Shown here: piece by piece, positions 46,102 through 54,970 of the stretch | Layout: every line of letters starts with the position of its first letter | Numbering within the stretch: position 1 is the first letter of the stretch | Origin: Duganella sp. SG902 | GTDB lineage: Bacteria; Pseudomonadota; Gammaproteobacteria; Burkholderiales; Burkholderiaceae_D | Direction: 5' to 3' | Length of the DNA stretch: 64,000 nucleotides | Assembly (NCBI RefSeq): GCF_013376005.1 | Contig: NZ_JABMJK010000005.1 | Location: 186,001 to 250,000, forward strand | The notes under the pieces: generated by a model | The model's input: the letters and a program-made list of their open reading frames with translations, nothing else | Told to the model about the DNA's origin: nothing | Database searches by the model: none | Program-made: the position numbers and the translations under genes

Positions 46102-46872
46102 TTACATTTTCTTGATGCGCTTGACCATCTCGGCGCCGAAGGCGATGTACGCCTGCGCGCCCTTGGAGGACGGATCGAAGGTCACGCCCGGCACGCCGTA
46201 CGACGGCGCCTCCGCCAGGCGCACGTTGCGCGGGATGATGGTCTTGAAGACCTTGTCGCCGAAGTGCTGCTCCAGCTGGGCCGACACCTGCTGCGACAGC
46301 GTCATGCGCGGATCGAACATCACGCGCAGCAGGCCGATGATCTTCAGGTCCGGGTTGAGGTTGGCGTGCACCTTCTTGATGGTGTTGACCAGGTCGGACA
46401 GCCCTTCCAGCGCGTAGTACTCGCACTGCATCGGGATGATGACGCCGTGCGCGGCGCACAGGCCGTTCAGCGTCAGCATCGACAACGCCGGCGGGCAGTC
46501 GATCAGAATGAAATCGTACTCTTTGTCCACCAGCGCCAACGCGTCCTTCAGGCGGCGCTCGCGGTTGTCGAGTTCCACCATCTCCACTTCCGCGCCGGCC
46601 AGCTCGCGGTTGGACGGCAGCACATCGAAGTGGCCCGGCTCGGAACGCTGGCGCGCAGCGGCCACGTCGGCCGTGCCCAGCATCACCTCGTAGGTCGATG
46701 CCTTCAGTCCCGCCTTGTTGATGCCCGCGCCCATGGTGGCATTGCCTTGCGGGTCCAGGTCGACCAGCAATACGCGCTGGTCCAGTTTTGCCAGACCGGC
46801 GGCGAGGTTAACGGTGGTGGTGGTTTTGCCTACGCCGCCCTTTTGATTTGCTACGCAAAAAATTTTTGCCAT
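46102..46872 (-). CDS. parA: Chromosome partitioning ATPase ParA
   Basis: A 256-residue ParA/Soj ATPase with the deviant Walker A motif KGGVGKTTT (residues 11-19), LLVDLDPQGNAT and FILIDCPPALSMLTLNGL. It forms ATP-dependent gradients on the nucleoid that move ParB-parS complexes. The short N terminus is of chromosomal type without an extra DNA-binding domain. The 9-bp repeat block lies immediately upstream. Confidence 0.97.
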   Translation of the reverse strand: MAKIFCVANQKGGVGKTTTTVNLAAGLAKLDQRVLLVDLDPQGNATMGAGINKAGLKASTYEVMLGTADVAAARQRSEPGHFDVLPSNRELAGAEVEMVELDNRERRLKDALALVDKEYDFILIDCPPALSMLTLNGLCAAHGVIIPMQCEYYALEGLSDLVNTIKKVHANLNPDLKIIGLLRVMFDPRMTLSQQVSAQLEQHFGDKVFKTIIPRNVRLAEAPSYGVPGVTFDPSSKGAQAYIAFGAEMVKRIKKM

Positions 46873-46901
46873 GTAATTCTTATCTTGGTTGATGCGATTG
46901 A

Positions 46902-46982
46902 TTTATACAATATAAACGGTATAAACGATTTATACTATTTATACGATATAAACCATTTATACCGTATAAATCGTTTATGCGG
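46902..46982. repeat. Nine phased 9-bp units between rsmG and parA
   Basis: 81 bases are divided exactly into nine 9-bp units, each TTTATACnn or TATAAACnn (with minor changes in the last two). The two core 7-mers are near reverse complements, so adjacent units form short dyads such as TTTATACCGTATAAA (46956-46970). The last unit overlaps the rsmG stop codon (46975-46977). Confidence 0.9.
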
Positions 46983-47625
46983 TTTCTGCTTGAATGAAAA
47001 CCAGGTGACGCTCCGCGTCCAGCCCCGGCACCGCCAAAGGCTCCAGTTTTCGCACTTTCCATGGTGCTGGCAGTCGCTCGCGCTCCTCCACCGGCGCCGT
47101 GCCTTTCAAGGCGATGTATTGCCCGCCCTCTTGCAGCAGGTGCCCCGACCAGTTGACGAAGTCGGACAGGTCCGCGAAAGCCCTGGAGGTGATGACGTCG
47201 AATTTCGTCTTCACTTCCAGCTCCTGCACCTTCTTCGTGTACACCGTGACGTTGCTCAATCCCAGCTCCGCCTTCACCTGGTTGAGGAAGGCGGTTTTCT
47301 TGTGCACCGTGTCGATCATCGACACCTTCATGTCCGGGCGGCTGATGGCCAGCACCATGCCCGGCAACCCTCCCCCTGCCCCGACGTCCAGCACGTTCTG
47401 CGCATCCTTGAATGCGGGAACGGCGGCCAGCGAATCCAACAGGTGCAGCTTCACCATTTCCATGGGATCGCGCACCGAGGTCAGGTTGTAAACCGCGTTC
47501 CACTTGTTCAGCAGGTGCAGGTAGTCCAGCAGTTTTTCTACCTGTTCCCCGCTCAGCGCCACTGGCAGCTGTCTGATGCCTTGTTTCAATACATCCGCTA
47601 CCACACTGCGGTCAAACACCTTCAT
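46975..47625 (-). CDS. rsmG: 16S rRNA m7G527 methyltransferase RsmG
   Basis: A 216-residue SAM-dependent methyltransferase. The SAM motif is [16 protein letters not shown], with [14 protein letters not shown] as a family signature. It methylates G527 of 16S rRNA. Its start overlaps the mnmG stop by four bases. The stop codon falls within the 9-bp repeat block. Confidence 0.95.
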   Translation of the reverse strand: MKVFDRSVVADVLKQGIRQLPVALSGEQVEKLLDYLHLLNKWNAVYNLTSVRDPMEMVKLHLLDSLAAVPAFKDAQNVLDVGAGGGLPGMVLAISRPDMKVSMIDTVHKKTAFLNQVKAELGLSNVTVYTKKVQELEVKTKFDVITSRAFADLSDFVNWSGHLLQEGGQYIALKGTAPVEERERLPAPWKVRKLEPLAVPGLDAERHLVFIQAETA

Positions 47626-49547
47626 GCTGCCTCATCTTTCTGAACGAAACCACCAAAACCGGCCTTCTTCAGGTGCACCAGCAGCAGCGAAATCGCCGCC
47701 GGGGTCACGCCCGAAATACGCGATGCCTGGCCCAGCGTCTCCGGACGTTGCGCGTGCAACTTCTGGCGCACTTCCACCGACAGCGCGGTGATGTCCAAGT
47801 AGTTGTAGTTCTCCGGCAGCTTCAGGTTTTCGTAGTGCTCGTGGCGCTCGACTTCCTTGGTCTGGCGGTCGATATAGCCCGAATACTTGAGCTGGATTTC
47901 GATCTGTTCCTTGACCGCTTCGTCGGTCTCGCCGGGGCCGGCCAGCTCGCGGCCGTCGGCGCCTTTCAGCGTCATCAGCTTGTCGTACTCCACACCCGGG
48001 CGGCGCAGCAGGTCCGCCAGCGAATATTCACGCTCGATGGCCTGGCCAATCACGCGCTCCGATTCGGCGGCTTCCAGGATGCGCGGGTTCACCCACGTGG
48101 AGCGCAGACGCTCCAGTTCGCGCGCGACCGACTCGCGTTTGCGGTCAAACGCTTCCCACTGCGCATCCCCGATCACGCCCAGCTTGCGGCCGATTTCGGT
48201 CAGGCGCATATCGGCGTTGTCTTCGCGCAGGCTCAAGCGATACTCGGCGCGGCTGGTGAACATGCGGTACGGTTCCATCACGCCTTGCGTGACCAGGTCG
48301 TCGACCATCACGCCCAGATAGGCTTCGGAACGGGCCGGAGTCCAGGCTTCCTTGCCCTGGGTTTGCAGCGCGGCGTTGACGCCGGCCAGCAGGCCTTGCG
48401 CGGCCGCCTCCTCGTAGCCGGTGGTGCCGTTGATCTGGCCGGCGAAGAACAGACCGTTGATGGCCTTGGTTTCCAGCGACGCTTTCAGGCCGCGCGGGTC
48501 GAAATAATCGTATTCAATGGCATAGCCTGGACGCAGGATATGGGCGTTTTCCAGGCCCTTCATCGAGCGCACCAGCTCGATCTGCACGTCGAATGGCAGG
48601 CTGGTCGAGATGCCGTTTGGATAGAATTCGTTGGTCGTCAGGCCTTCTGGTTCCAGGAAAATCTGGTGCGATTCCTTGGACGAGAAGCGATGAATCTTGT
48701 CCTCGATCGAAGGACAATAGCGTGGGCCGACGCCTTCGATCACGCCGGTGTACATCGGGCTACGATCCAGGCCGCCACGGATGATGTCGTGGGTTTTCTG
48801 GTTGGTGTGGGTCACCCAGCACGGCATCTGCCGCGGGTGCATGGCGGCATTGCCCATCACCGAGAACACTGGCACAGGGTCCAGGTCGCCCGGCTGCTCG
48901 GTCATTTGCGAGAAGTCTATGCTGCGGCCGTCGATGCGCGGCGGCGTGCCGGTCTTCAGGCGGCCTTGCGGCAGCTTCAGTTCCTTCAGGCGCGCCGACA
49001 GCGACACGGCGGGCGGATCGCCGGCGCGGCCACCCGAGTAGTTGTTCAGGCCCACGTGGATCTTCCCGTCGAGGAAAGTGCCGGCGGTGAGCACCACGGC
49101 GCGCGCGGCGAACTTGAGGCCGATCTGGGTGACGGCGCCGACCACGCGGTCGCCCTCCACCATCAGGTCGTCCACGGCCTGCTGGAACAGCCACAGGTTG
49201 GGCTGGTTTTCCAGGCGCGAGCGGATGGCGGCCTTGTAAAGGATACGGTCGGCCTGGGCGCGGGTGGCGCGCACGGCAGGGCCTTTGGAGGAATTCAAAA
49301 TGCGGAACTGGATGCCCGATTCATCGGTGGCGATCGCCATGGCGCCGCCCAGCGCATCGACTTCCTTGACCAGATGGCCTTTGCCGATACCGCCGATGGA
49401 GGGGTTGCACGACATCTGGCCCAGCGTCTCAATGTTGTGGGTGAGCAGCAGCGTCTTCTGCCCCATACGGGCGGAAGCAAGGGCGGCCTCGGTACCGGCG
49501 TGTCCACCGCCGACAACGATGACGTCGAAATTCGTAGGAAATAACAT
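47622..49547 (-). CDS. mnmG: tRNA uridine-5-carboxymethylaminomethyl modification enzyme MnmG
   Basis: A 641-residue FAD protein that with MnmE modifies wobble uridine 34 of certain tRNAs. The FAD motif is [12 protein letters not shown] (GGGHAG, residues 13-18), [22 protein letters not shown] is the GidA signature 1, and [30 protein letters not shown] is signature 2. Normal length. The first gene of the mnmG-rsmG-parAB cluster. Confidence 0.97.
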   Translation of the reverse strand: MLFPTNFDVIVVGGGHAGTEAALASARMGQKTLLLTHNIETLGQMSCNPSIGGIGKGHLVKEVDALGGAMAIATDESGIQFRILNSSKGPAVRATRAQADRILYKAAIRSRLENQPNLWLFQQAVDDLMVEGDRVVGAVTQIGLKFAARAVVLTAGTFLDGKIHVGLNNYSGGRAGDPPAVSLSARLKELKLPQGRLKTGTPPRIDGRSIDFSQMTEQPGDLDPVPVFSVMGNAAMHPRQMPCWVTHTNQKTHDIIRGGLDRSPMYTGVIEGVGPRYCPSIEDKIHRFSSKESHQIFLEPEGLTTNEFYPNGISTSLPFDVQIELVRSMKGLENAHILRPGYAIEYDYFDPRGLKASLETKAINGLFFAGQINGTTGYEEAAAQGLLAGVNAALQTQGKEAWTPARSEAYLGVMVDDLVTQGVMEPYRMFTSRAEYRLSLREDNADMRLTEIGRKLGVIGDAQWEAFDRKRESVARELERLRSTWVNPRILEAAESERVIGQAIEREYSLADLLRRPGVEYDKLMTLKGADGRELAGPGETDEAVKEQIEIQLKYSGYIDRQTKEVERHEHYENLKLPENYNYLDITALSVEVRQKLHAQRPETLGQASRISGVTPAAISLLLVHLKKAGFGGFVQKDEAA

Positions 49548-49582
49548 GGTGGAAAAGTTTAAAGCGAAGGGATCAAGATCAG

Positions 49583-49588
49583 ATTATA
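49583..49588 (-). promoter_or_regulatory. Consensus -10 hexamer upstream of mnmG
   Basis: A perfect TATAAT on the minus strand about 35 bases before the mnmG start. No good -35 hexamer is seen at 16-18 bases. Confidence 0.4.
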
Positions 49589-49635
49589 GAGTTTTTTTGA
49601 TGCTGCGACTTTTTTAGGCAAAAATATTCTTGGTT

Positions 49636-49651
49636 TGTTCCACGTGAAACA
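49636..49651. promoter_or_regulatory. parS centromere site 1
   Basis: TGTTCCACGTGAAACA matches the near-universal bacterial parS sequence (TGTTTCACGTGAAACA) at 15 of 16 positions; the C at position 5 is common. It is 85 bases upstream of mnmG. Confidence 0.92.
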
Positions 49652-49659
49652 ATGCAAAA

Positions 49660-49683
49660 GGGACACCGAAGTGTCCCTTTTTT
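49660..49683 (-). terminator. Intrinsic terminator with cUUCGg loop between two parS sites
   Basis: GGGACAC/GTGTCCC stem (49660-49677); the loop reads TTCG on the minus strand, flanked by C and G (the very stable cUUCGg tetraloop), with A/T runs on both sides. It likely ends the TSUP transporter transcript, and could also act in the plus direction. Confidence 0.85.
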
Positions 49684-49692
49684 GCTCAACTT

Positions 49693-49708
49693 TGTTCCAC
49701 GTGAAACA
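49693..49708. promoter_or_regulatory. parS centromere site 2
   Basis: A second TGTTCCACGTGAAACA, identical to site 1, 57 bases away and directly next to the stop codon of the TSUP transporter gene. Confidence 0.92.
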
Positions 49709-49711
49709 GTG

Positions 49712-50476
49712 TCACCAACGCAACCATGCATCGTAACCACTCTTGACGATCAACACCGACACCACGACGAGGAACAGCTTGCGCACGAAGCCGCTGCCGT
49801 GCTTCATGGCCATGCGCGATCCGATCAGGGAACCGATGATCTGGCACACCGCCATGGTCAGGCCCAGTTGCCAGATCAGGTGGCCGCTATAGCCGAACCA
49901 GATCAGGGCGGCGAAGTTGCACGCCACGTTGACGATCTTGGCCACAGCCGAGGCCCCAAGGAAGTCAAAGCCAAACACGCGCACGAACAGGAACACCAGG
50001 AAGCTGCCCGTCCCCGGGCCGAAGAAGCCATCGTAGAAACCGATGGCGGCGCCAACCACCAGCGCCAGCGACTGCTCCCTGGCGCCGGAATGGATGGGCG
50101 CGTGCACGCTGCCGAAGTCCTTCTTGGCGAAGGTATAAATGGCCACCGCCAGCAGCACCACCGGCAAGGCGATGCGCATGAAATCGGCCGATACCTTGGT
50201 GACGACATAGGCGCCGAGGAAGGCGAACACGAGAGCCGCCAACGCGGCCGGCGTCGCCACCGACCAGGCGATCGCCACCCGCCGCGCATAGCTCGCCGCC
50301 GCCACGCTGGTGCCGAAGATACTGGCCAGCTTGTTGGTGCCTATCAGGGTGGCCGGGGCCATGTTGGGGAAGACCGCGAACATGGTCGGCAGCTGGATCA
50401 GCCCTCCTCCACCCACCACCGCGTCGACCAATCCTGCGCCGAACGCAGCCACACCCAACACCCAAAAGTCCACCAT
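49712..50476 (-). CDS. TSUP family (TauE/SafE) membrane transporter
   Basis: A 254-residue membrane protein with about eight helices. The N-terminal motif VAAFGAGLVDAVVGGGGLIQLP and the internal YDGFFGPGTGSFLVF segment define the TauE/SafE (TSUP) family, which exports sulfite or sulfur-containing and other organic anions. The ATG at 50476 fits the family. Substrate unknown. Confidence 0.9.
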   Translation of the reverse strand: MVDFWVLGVAAFGAGLVDAVVGGGGLIQLPTMFAVFPNMAPATLIGTNKLASIFGTSVAAASYARRVAIAWSVATPAALAALVFAFLGAYVVTKVSADFMRIALPVVLLAVAIYTFAKKDFGSVHAPIHSGAREQSLALVVGAAIGFYDGFFGPGTGSFLVFLFVRVFGFDFLGASAVAKIVNVACNFAALIWFGYSGHLIWQLGLTMAVCQIIGSLIGSRMAMKHGSGFVRKLFLVVVSVLIVKSGYDAWLRW

Positions 50477-50600
50477 GATTCCGCCATCCCCAACTTGCAA
50501 AGGCTCTATTGTACGGAAGAAATCTATGGCGGGCCGATGCCGATCCGGCATGGCTTGGGGTAAGCTACACGCTGCAATCCACTCCTGAACGGACGCCGTC

Positions 50601-51758
50601 ATGACCGATTTTGCTTTCAGTACCGTGGCCCACATCGTCTCCGAACTGGGCGCGGCCGGACGCTTGGGCGAGCATATCGCCAAGCGTTTTCCCGGCGCCA
50701 GACGCGCCCTGCTGGTGACCGATCCGGGCTTCCTCCAGACCGGATTGGTGGAAACGCCAGCGGCCAGTTTGCGCGCCGCCGGGCTGGCTGTGGAGATCTA
50801 TTCACAGGTGGTGGCGGACCCGCCCGAGGTGGTGGTGCTGGAGGCGGTGGGCGCCGCACGCGCGTTCCGGGCCGACATCGTGATCGGCCTGGGCGGCGGC
50901 AGCTCGATGGATGTGGCCAAGCTGATCGCCGTGCTGGCCAACAGCGAGCAGCCGATCAGCGCCATCTACGGCATCGGCAACGTGAAGGGGACGCGACTGC
51001 CGCTGGTGCAGATTCCGACCACGGCGGGCACTGGTTCCGAGGTCACCAACATCGCCATCGTGACCACAGGCGCTACCACGAAGATGGGCGTGGTGGCGCC
51101 GCAGCTTTATGCCGATTTGGCATTGCTGGATGCGGAGCTGACCTTAGGCCTGCCGCCGCATGTGACCGCCGCCACCGGCATCGACGCCATGGTGCACGCG
51201 ATCGAGGCCTACACCAGCAAGCATAAGAAGAACCCGCTGTCCGACATGCTGGCGCGCAAGGCGCTGCAACTGCTGTCGTCCAACCTGATCGCCGTCTGCG
51301 AAAACGGACGCAACCTAGCCGCGCGCCAGGCCATGCTGCTGGGCGCCTTGCTGGCCGGGCAGGCGTTTTCCAATGCGCCGGTGGCGGCGGTGCATGCGCT
51401 GGCCTACCCGATAGGCGGCATTTTTCACGTGCCACATGGGCTGTCGAACTCGCTGGTGCTGCCGCACGTGCTGAGGTTTAATGCGCCGGAGGCTGCGGAC
51501 CTGTATGCGGAGCTGGCGGAGATTGTGGTGCCGGCGGCCAGCGGCAGCGTCGAGGCAAGGGCGGAGGCGCTCGCTGTTGCGATGCAACAAATCGCCATCG
51601 TGACGGGGATAGAACGGACTTTGCAGCAGGTGGGCATCAGGGAAGCGGATCTGGACCGGCTGGCCGATGACGCCATGTTGCAGACTCGCTTACTCGGCAA
51701 TAACCCGCGCCCTGTGACCCGGCAGGACGCGCGCGCCATCTACGCCGCCGCGCTTTGA
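50601..51758 (+). CDS. Iron-containing alcohol dehydrogenase
   Basis: A 385-residue group III alcohol dehydrogenase. The NAD-binding motif is GLGGGSSMDVAK, with PTTAGTGSEVTN. Metal-binding residues lie in GIDAMVHAIEAY and in NAPVAAVHALAYPIGG followed by HVPHG. Substrate is unknown. It ends six bases before the composite inverted-repeat element. Confidence 0.92.
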   Translation: MTDFAFSTVAHIVSELGAAGRLGEHIAKRFPGARRALLVTDPGFLQTGLVETPAASLRAAGLAVEIYSQVVADPPEVVVLEAVGAARAFRADIVIGLGGGSSMDVAKLIAVLANSEQPISAIYGIGNVKGTRLPLVQIPTTAGTGSEVTNIAIVTTGATTKMGVVAPQLYADLALLDAELTLGLPPHVTAATGIDAMVHAIEAYTSKHKKNPLSDMLARKALQLLSSNLIAVCENGRNLAARQAMLLGALLAGQAFSNAPVAAVHALAYPIGGIFHVPHGLSNSLVLPHVLRFNAPEAADLYAELAEIVVPAASGSVEARAEALAVAMQQIAIVTGIERTLQQVGIREADLDRLADDAMLQTRLLGNNPRPVTRQDARAIYAAAL

Positions 51759-51763
51759 CCCTA

Positions 51764-51903
51764 ATGCCGCTAAGTTAAGAGCCGTCATTCCCGCGCAGGC
51801 GGGAATCCATGCGGAACTTATAGCCAGGCGCTCTATGGATTCCCGCCGGCGCGGGAATGACGGCTCATCAGTTTGTGGTCGAAAAAACTTAACTTAGCGG
51901 CAT
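51764..51903. repeat. Composite inverted-repeat element with REP doublet core
   Basis: Outer 16-bp perfect inverted repeats, ATGCCGCTAAGTTAAG (51764-51779) and its complement (51888-51903), frame an inner REP doublet (51779-51810 and 51835-51866; one mismatch over 32 bp) with a 24-bp spacer. It lies between two convergent genes and could also act as a terminator. Confidence 0.85.
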
Positions 51904-51942
51904 CAGGGACAGGCCTCGCATTGCCGGGGTACGCCGCGCCAC

Positions 51943-53985
51943 TCAATCAGGTACTGTAACCGCAGTGCCGATGACCGTGATGGCGTTGGCGGCCGACGGC
52001 GCGGTGGCGATGGCCGGCAAGTTGGCGGTGGTGAGCGGCGTGGTGTTGTCGGGCCGCGTCACCGTCCGCACCACCTGCGACGGCGGCAGCGGCGTGGCGC
52101 TGCTGCGCAGGTTGGCCAGCATCGCGTCGAGCGCGCGGAACAGGTAGACATGCAACGGCACGATGTTGGCCGGCAGCACGTTGGTGAACGAGTCGAAGTG
52201 GTTGGCATTGGTCACCTCGATATAGCGCAGCTTGCTCGCGCTGCCCTCCGCCGCCGCATTCAACCCCACGTACGCGCGCGAAGCGAAGTTCACCGGTATC
52301 AGCGCATCGCTGCGGCCATGCACGATGATGGCCGGCTTGCCCTTCAGATTACCCGTCGCCGCCACCTCCGCCATGCCCGCCCTCACCCGCGCGCTTTGCG
52401 CCGCCAGCGTGCCGGCCAAGGCCGCGCCGGAGACCGGATCGACGCCGGTCGCCAGCGAGCGCAGGCACAGGAACGCATCCAGCGACTGATCAGCCAGCTG
52501 CGAGCTTGGCGAGACGCCCAGGTTATAGGCCTTGGCGCCGCCCACCGAATCCTCGTACAGCACGCTGCCGATGATCCCGTTCTGGGTGAAGCTGCTGGCC
52601 TTCTGCGCCGCCGTGAACGCCACCGGGGCGCCGCTCGCATCGGTCGGCGCGAAGGTCAGGCCGCACACTTTATCGGTCACGGAGAACTTGCCATAAGCGT
52701 AGGCGTAGGTCACCGCCACCAGCACATTGGTGCCGGCGTGCGCCGCCTGCAGCACATCCGAATCCGGCAGCCAGCCGTACGCCTTGAGGCGCACCTTCGC
52801 ATCGCTCTGCTGCGCCAACAGGTCGCCGCCGTTCAGCAGCCCCTTGGCGGCCAGCGCCGTGCAACGTCCCGGCGCCGCCGCCGTCGAAGCGATGCACGGC
52901 TGATACAGCGCAGCATAGGTCGAGTAATCAAACAGCGCCTTGCCCTGCCCGCTCACCGCCACCGCGCCCTGCCGCACCGTGTAGCCGGCGGCGGTCTTGG
53001 GCTGGATCTGCGGCTCGGTGGCCGCCACGCCGGAGATCAGGCCCTTGGTGTCCTGCTCCGCCGCCAACAAGGCCGAGCCGGCGCCGTTGGAAATGCTGGA
53101 GGCGATCGTGATCGTATTCTTGGGCGTCAGCACCACCACGTGGCTCTTGTTGTCCTTGGCCAGGGTGCCGTACTTTTCGTTCAGCACGTAGAAGGCGAAC
53201 TCGACCGCCTGCAGCGTGAACTTGCCCCAGTCCTTTTCCGGATTCTGCTGCGAGTGCGCGTGCTTGAAGGCGACGCGGCCCGGATAAGCGGTGGCGAACG
53301 CCGCGCGCTCGGCATCGGTCAGCGTGGGCGCGAACGTGGCGTTGTTGCCGGCGGCCGCGCGGGTCGCGCGCAGGCCGTTCTGCAAGTTGACGCTGTCGTC
53401 ATCGAATGTGTAGAGGCCGGTGCCGCTGCCCTTGTCGGCGTACGCCACCGCGCAGTTGTTCTTCAAGCCCCATTCGCCCGCGCTGCCGATGGCGCCGTAG
53501 ATGCCGCGCGAGCCGCTCGAGGTGCCGGTCACAATGCACGGATTTTTCACGTCGAACCCGGCCGGCACCTGCACCATCAGCGTCACGTTGTTGTCGGTGT
53601 AGGCGAGGTACTCGCTGCCGGCCACCTTGCCCTCGCCCGCGCCGGCCACGCCCTTGGCGTCGACGTTGGGGCCGTACAGCGTGCCGTAGCCGCTGTTGGC
53701 CGCGATATCCAGCACCGCCCGGTAATTGGCGTGGATGGCGTTGCGGCGCAGTTCGGCTGCGGTGGGATTGGCGGGATCGGCGTAGGCCGGGGCGGCGCCC
53801 GCCAGCCCGGTCTTGCCAAGGCCGGCGGTCAGCAAATCGTCGCTGACGCCGTCGTAGGTTTTACTGCTGATGTCGCCGAGGAAGCTCGGCTTGAGGTTCA
53901 GGTCTTCGCGTTCGTCGTGCTCGTTCGAGCCGCAGGCGGCGACTACGATGCTGGCCAGCGCCAGCACCATGGTTTTGATTTGCAT
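51943..53985 (-). CDS. 3-hydroxybutyrate oligomer hydrolase, lipoprotein form
   Basis: A 680-residue protein of the D-(-)-3-hydroxybutyrate oligomer hydrolase family, which splits soluble oligomers made by PHB depolymerases. The lipobox is VAAC (Cys18). The catalytic region is IVTGTSSGSRGIYG (151-164) followed by WGLKNNCAVAYADKG; a His is probably in the NANHFDSF segment near the C terminus. The start at 53985 places the lipobox properly. It follows livM by seven bases, so co-transcription with the liv genes is possible. Confidence 0.87.
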   Translation of the reverse strand: MQIKTMVLALASIVVAACGSNEHDEREDLNLKPSFLGDISSKTYDGVSDDLLTAGLGKTGLAGAAPAYADPANPTAAELRRNAIHANYRAVLDIAANSGYGTLYGPNVDAKGVAGAGEGKVAGSEYLAYTDNNVTLMVQVPAGFDVKNPCIVTGTSSGSRGIYGAIGSAGEWGLKNNCAVAYADKGSGTGLYTFDDDSVNLQNGLRATRAAAGNNATFAPTLTDAERAAFATAYPGRVAFKHAHSQQNPEKDWGKFTLQAVEFAFYVLNEKYGTLAKDNKSHVVVLTPKNTITIASSISNGAGSALLAAEQDTKGLISGVAATEPQIQPKTAAGYTVRQGAVAVSGQGKALFDYSTYAALYQPCIASTAAAPGRCTALAAKGLLNGGDLLAQQSDAKVRLKAYGWLPDSDVLQAAHAGTNVLVAVTYAYAYGKFSVTDKVCGLTFAPTDASGAPVAFTAAQKASSFTQNGIIGSVLYEDSVGGAKAYNLGVSPSSQLADQSLDAFLCLRSLATGVDPVSGAALAGTLAAQSARVRAGMAEVAATGNLKGKPAIIVHGRSDALIPVNFASRAYVGLNAAAEGSASKLRYIEVTNANHFDSFTNVLPANIVPLHVYLFRALDAMLANLRSSATPLPPSQVVRTVTRPDNTTPLTTANLPAIATAPSAANAITVIGTAVTVPD

Positions 53986-53992
53986 ATCGTCC

Positions 53993-54970
53993 TCACACTG
54001 GTTTCTTCTTCCCGGCCAGAGCGATGAACTCGCCAATGATCCCGCGCCGGAACAACAGCACACAAATAATGAAGATCAGGCCAACAACCATGTTGACCGC
54101 TTCGCCTATGGTGTTAAACCACTCAATGCCGGAGAGGCGGGCCAGCAGCGTGCCCCAGTCGCCCAGCTTGTTTTCCAGCGCGATGATGATGATCGCGCCC
54201 AACATCGGACCGGCCAGCGTGCCCATGCCGCCAACCAGCGTCATCAGGATCACCAGGCCCGACATGGTCCAATGGACATCGGTCAAGGTCTCAAAGCCCA
54301 GCACCAGCGTCTTGCTGGCGCCCGCCAGGCCGGCCAGCGCGGCCGACAACACGAAGGCCAGCAGCTTGTACTTGTCGACGTCGTAGCCCAGCGAGATGGC
54401 GCGCGGTTCGTTTTCCTTGATCGCCTTCAGCACCTGGCCGAACGGCGAGTGCACGGTGCGCACGATCAGCATGAAGGCCAGCACGCAGATACCCAGCACC
54501 ACGAAGTACAAGGTGGTGTCGTTGGCGAGGTCGATCAGGCCGAGGAATTTTCCACGTGGAACGCCCTGCAAGCCGTCCTCGCCGCCGGTGAACTCCCCTG
54601 CCCGCAGCGCGCCGAAGTAGACCATCTGCGCCAGCGCCAGCGTGATCATGGAGAAGTAGATGCCTTGGCGGCGGATCGCCAGCCCGCCCATCACCAGCCC
54701 GATCGCGGCGGCGCCCGCCACGCCGGCCAGCAGGCCCAGCTCGGTGGGCCAGCCCCAGTTCTTCAGCGCGTTGCCCGCCACGTAGCCGGCCATGCCGAAG
54801 AAGGCGGCGTGACCGAAGGACAGCAAACCGGTGAAGCCGATCAGCAGGTTGAAGGCGCTGGCGAACAGCGCGAAACACAGCAGCTTGGACAGGAACACCG
54901 GGTAGCCGACAAACGGCGCGGCCACGGCAACGACGAAGGCGATCAGATAGCCAATTTTCTTGTTCATCAT
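53993..54970 (-). CDS. livM: Branched-chain-type ABC transporter permease LivM
   Basis: A 325-residue permease with about nine helices. The family segments NLLIGFTGLLSFGHAAFFGMAGY and GGMGTLAGPMLGA are present, with the EAA-like region VLKAIKENEPRAISLGYDVDKYK. It overlaps the livH stop by four bases. Confidence 0.92.
   Translation of the reverse strand: MMNKKIGYLIAFVVAVAAPFVGYPVFLSKLLCFALFASAFNLLIGFTGLLSFGHAAFFGMAGYVAGNALKNWGWPTELGLLAGVAGAAAIGLVMGGLAIRRQGIYFSMITLALAQMVYFGALRAGEFTGGEDGLQGVPRGKFLGLIDLANDTTLYFVVLGICVLAFMLIVRTVHSPFGQVLKAIKENEPRAISLGYDVDKYKLLAFVLSAALAGLAGASKTLVLGFETLTDVHWTMSGLVILMTLVGGMGTLAGPMLGAIIIIALENKLGDWGTLLARLSGIEWFNTIGEAVNMVVGLIFIICVLLFRRGIIGEFIALAGKKKPV
54548..54563. promoter_or_regulatory. 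parS-like sequence inside livM
   Basis: TTTTCCACGTGGAACG agrees with the two local parS sites at 13 of 16 positions and contains the palindrome TTCCACGTGGAA. It may be a weak ParB site or chance. Confidence 0.3.

Noticed and set aside
46902..46982. CRISPR-like array
   Set aside because: Units are only 9 bp with 2-bp variation and no spacers; no cas genes nearby.
45118..49544. Very long open frames on the plus strand across parB-parA and mnmG
   Set aside because: They are antisense to well-known core genes, lack family features and arise from high GC at third codon positions.
52150..54027. 625-codon plus-strand frame opposite the 3HB-oligomer hydrolase
   Set aside because: Shadow of the minus-strand gene; no recognisable domain or ribosome-binding site.
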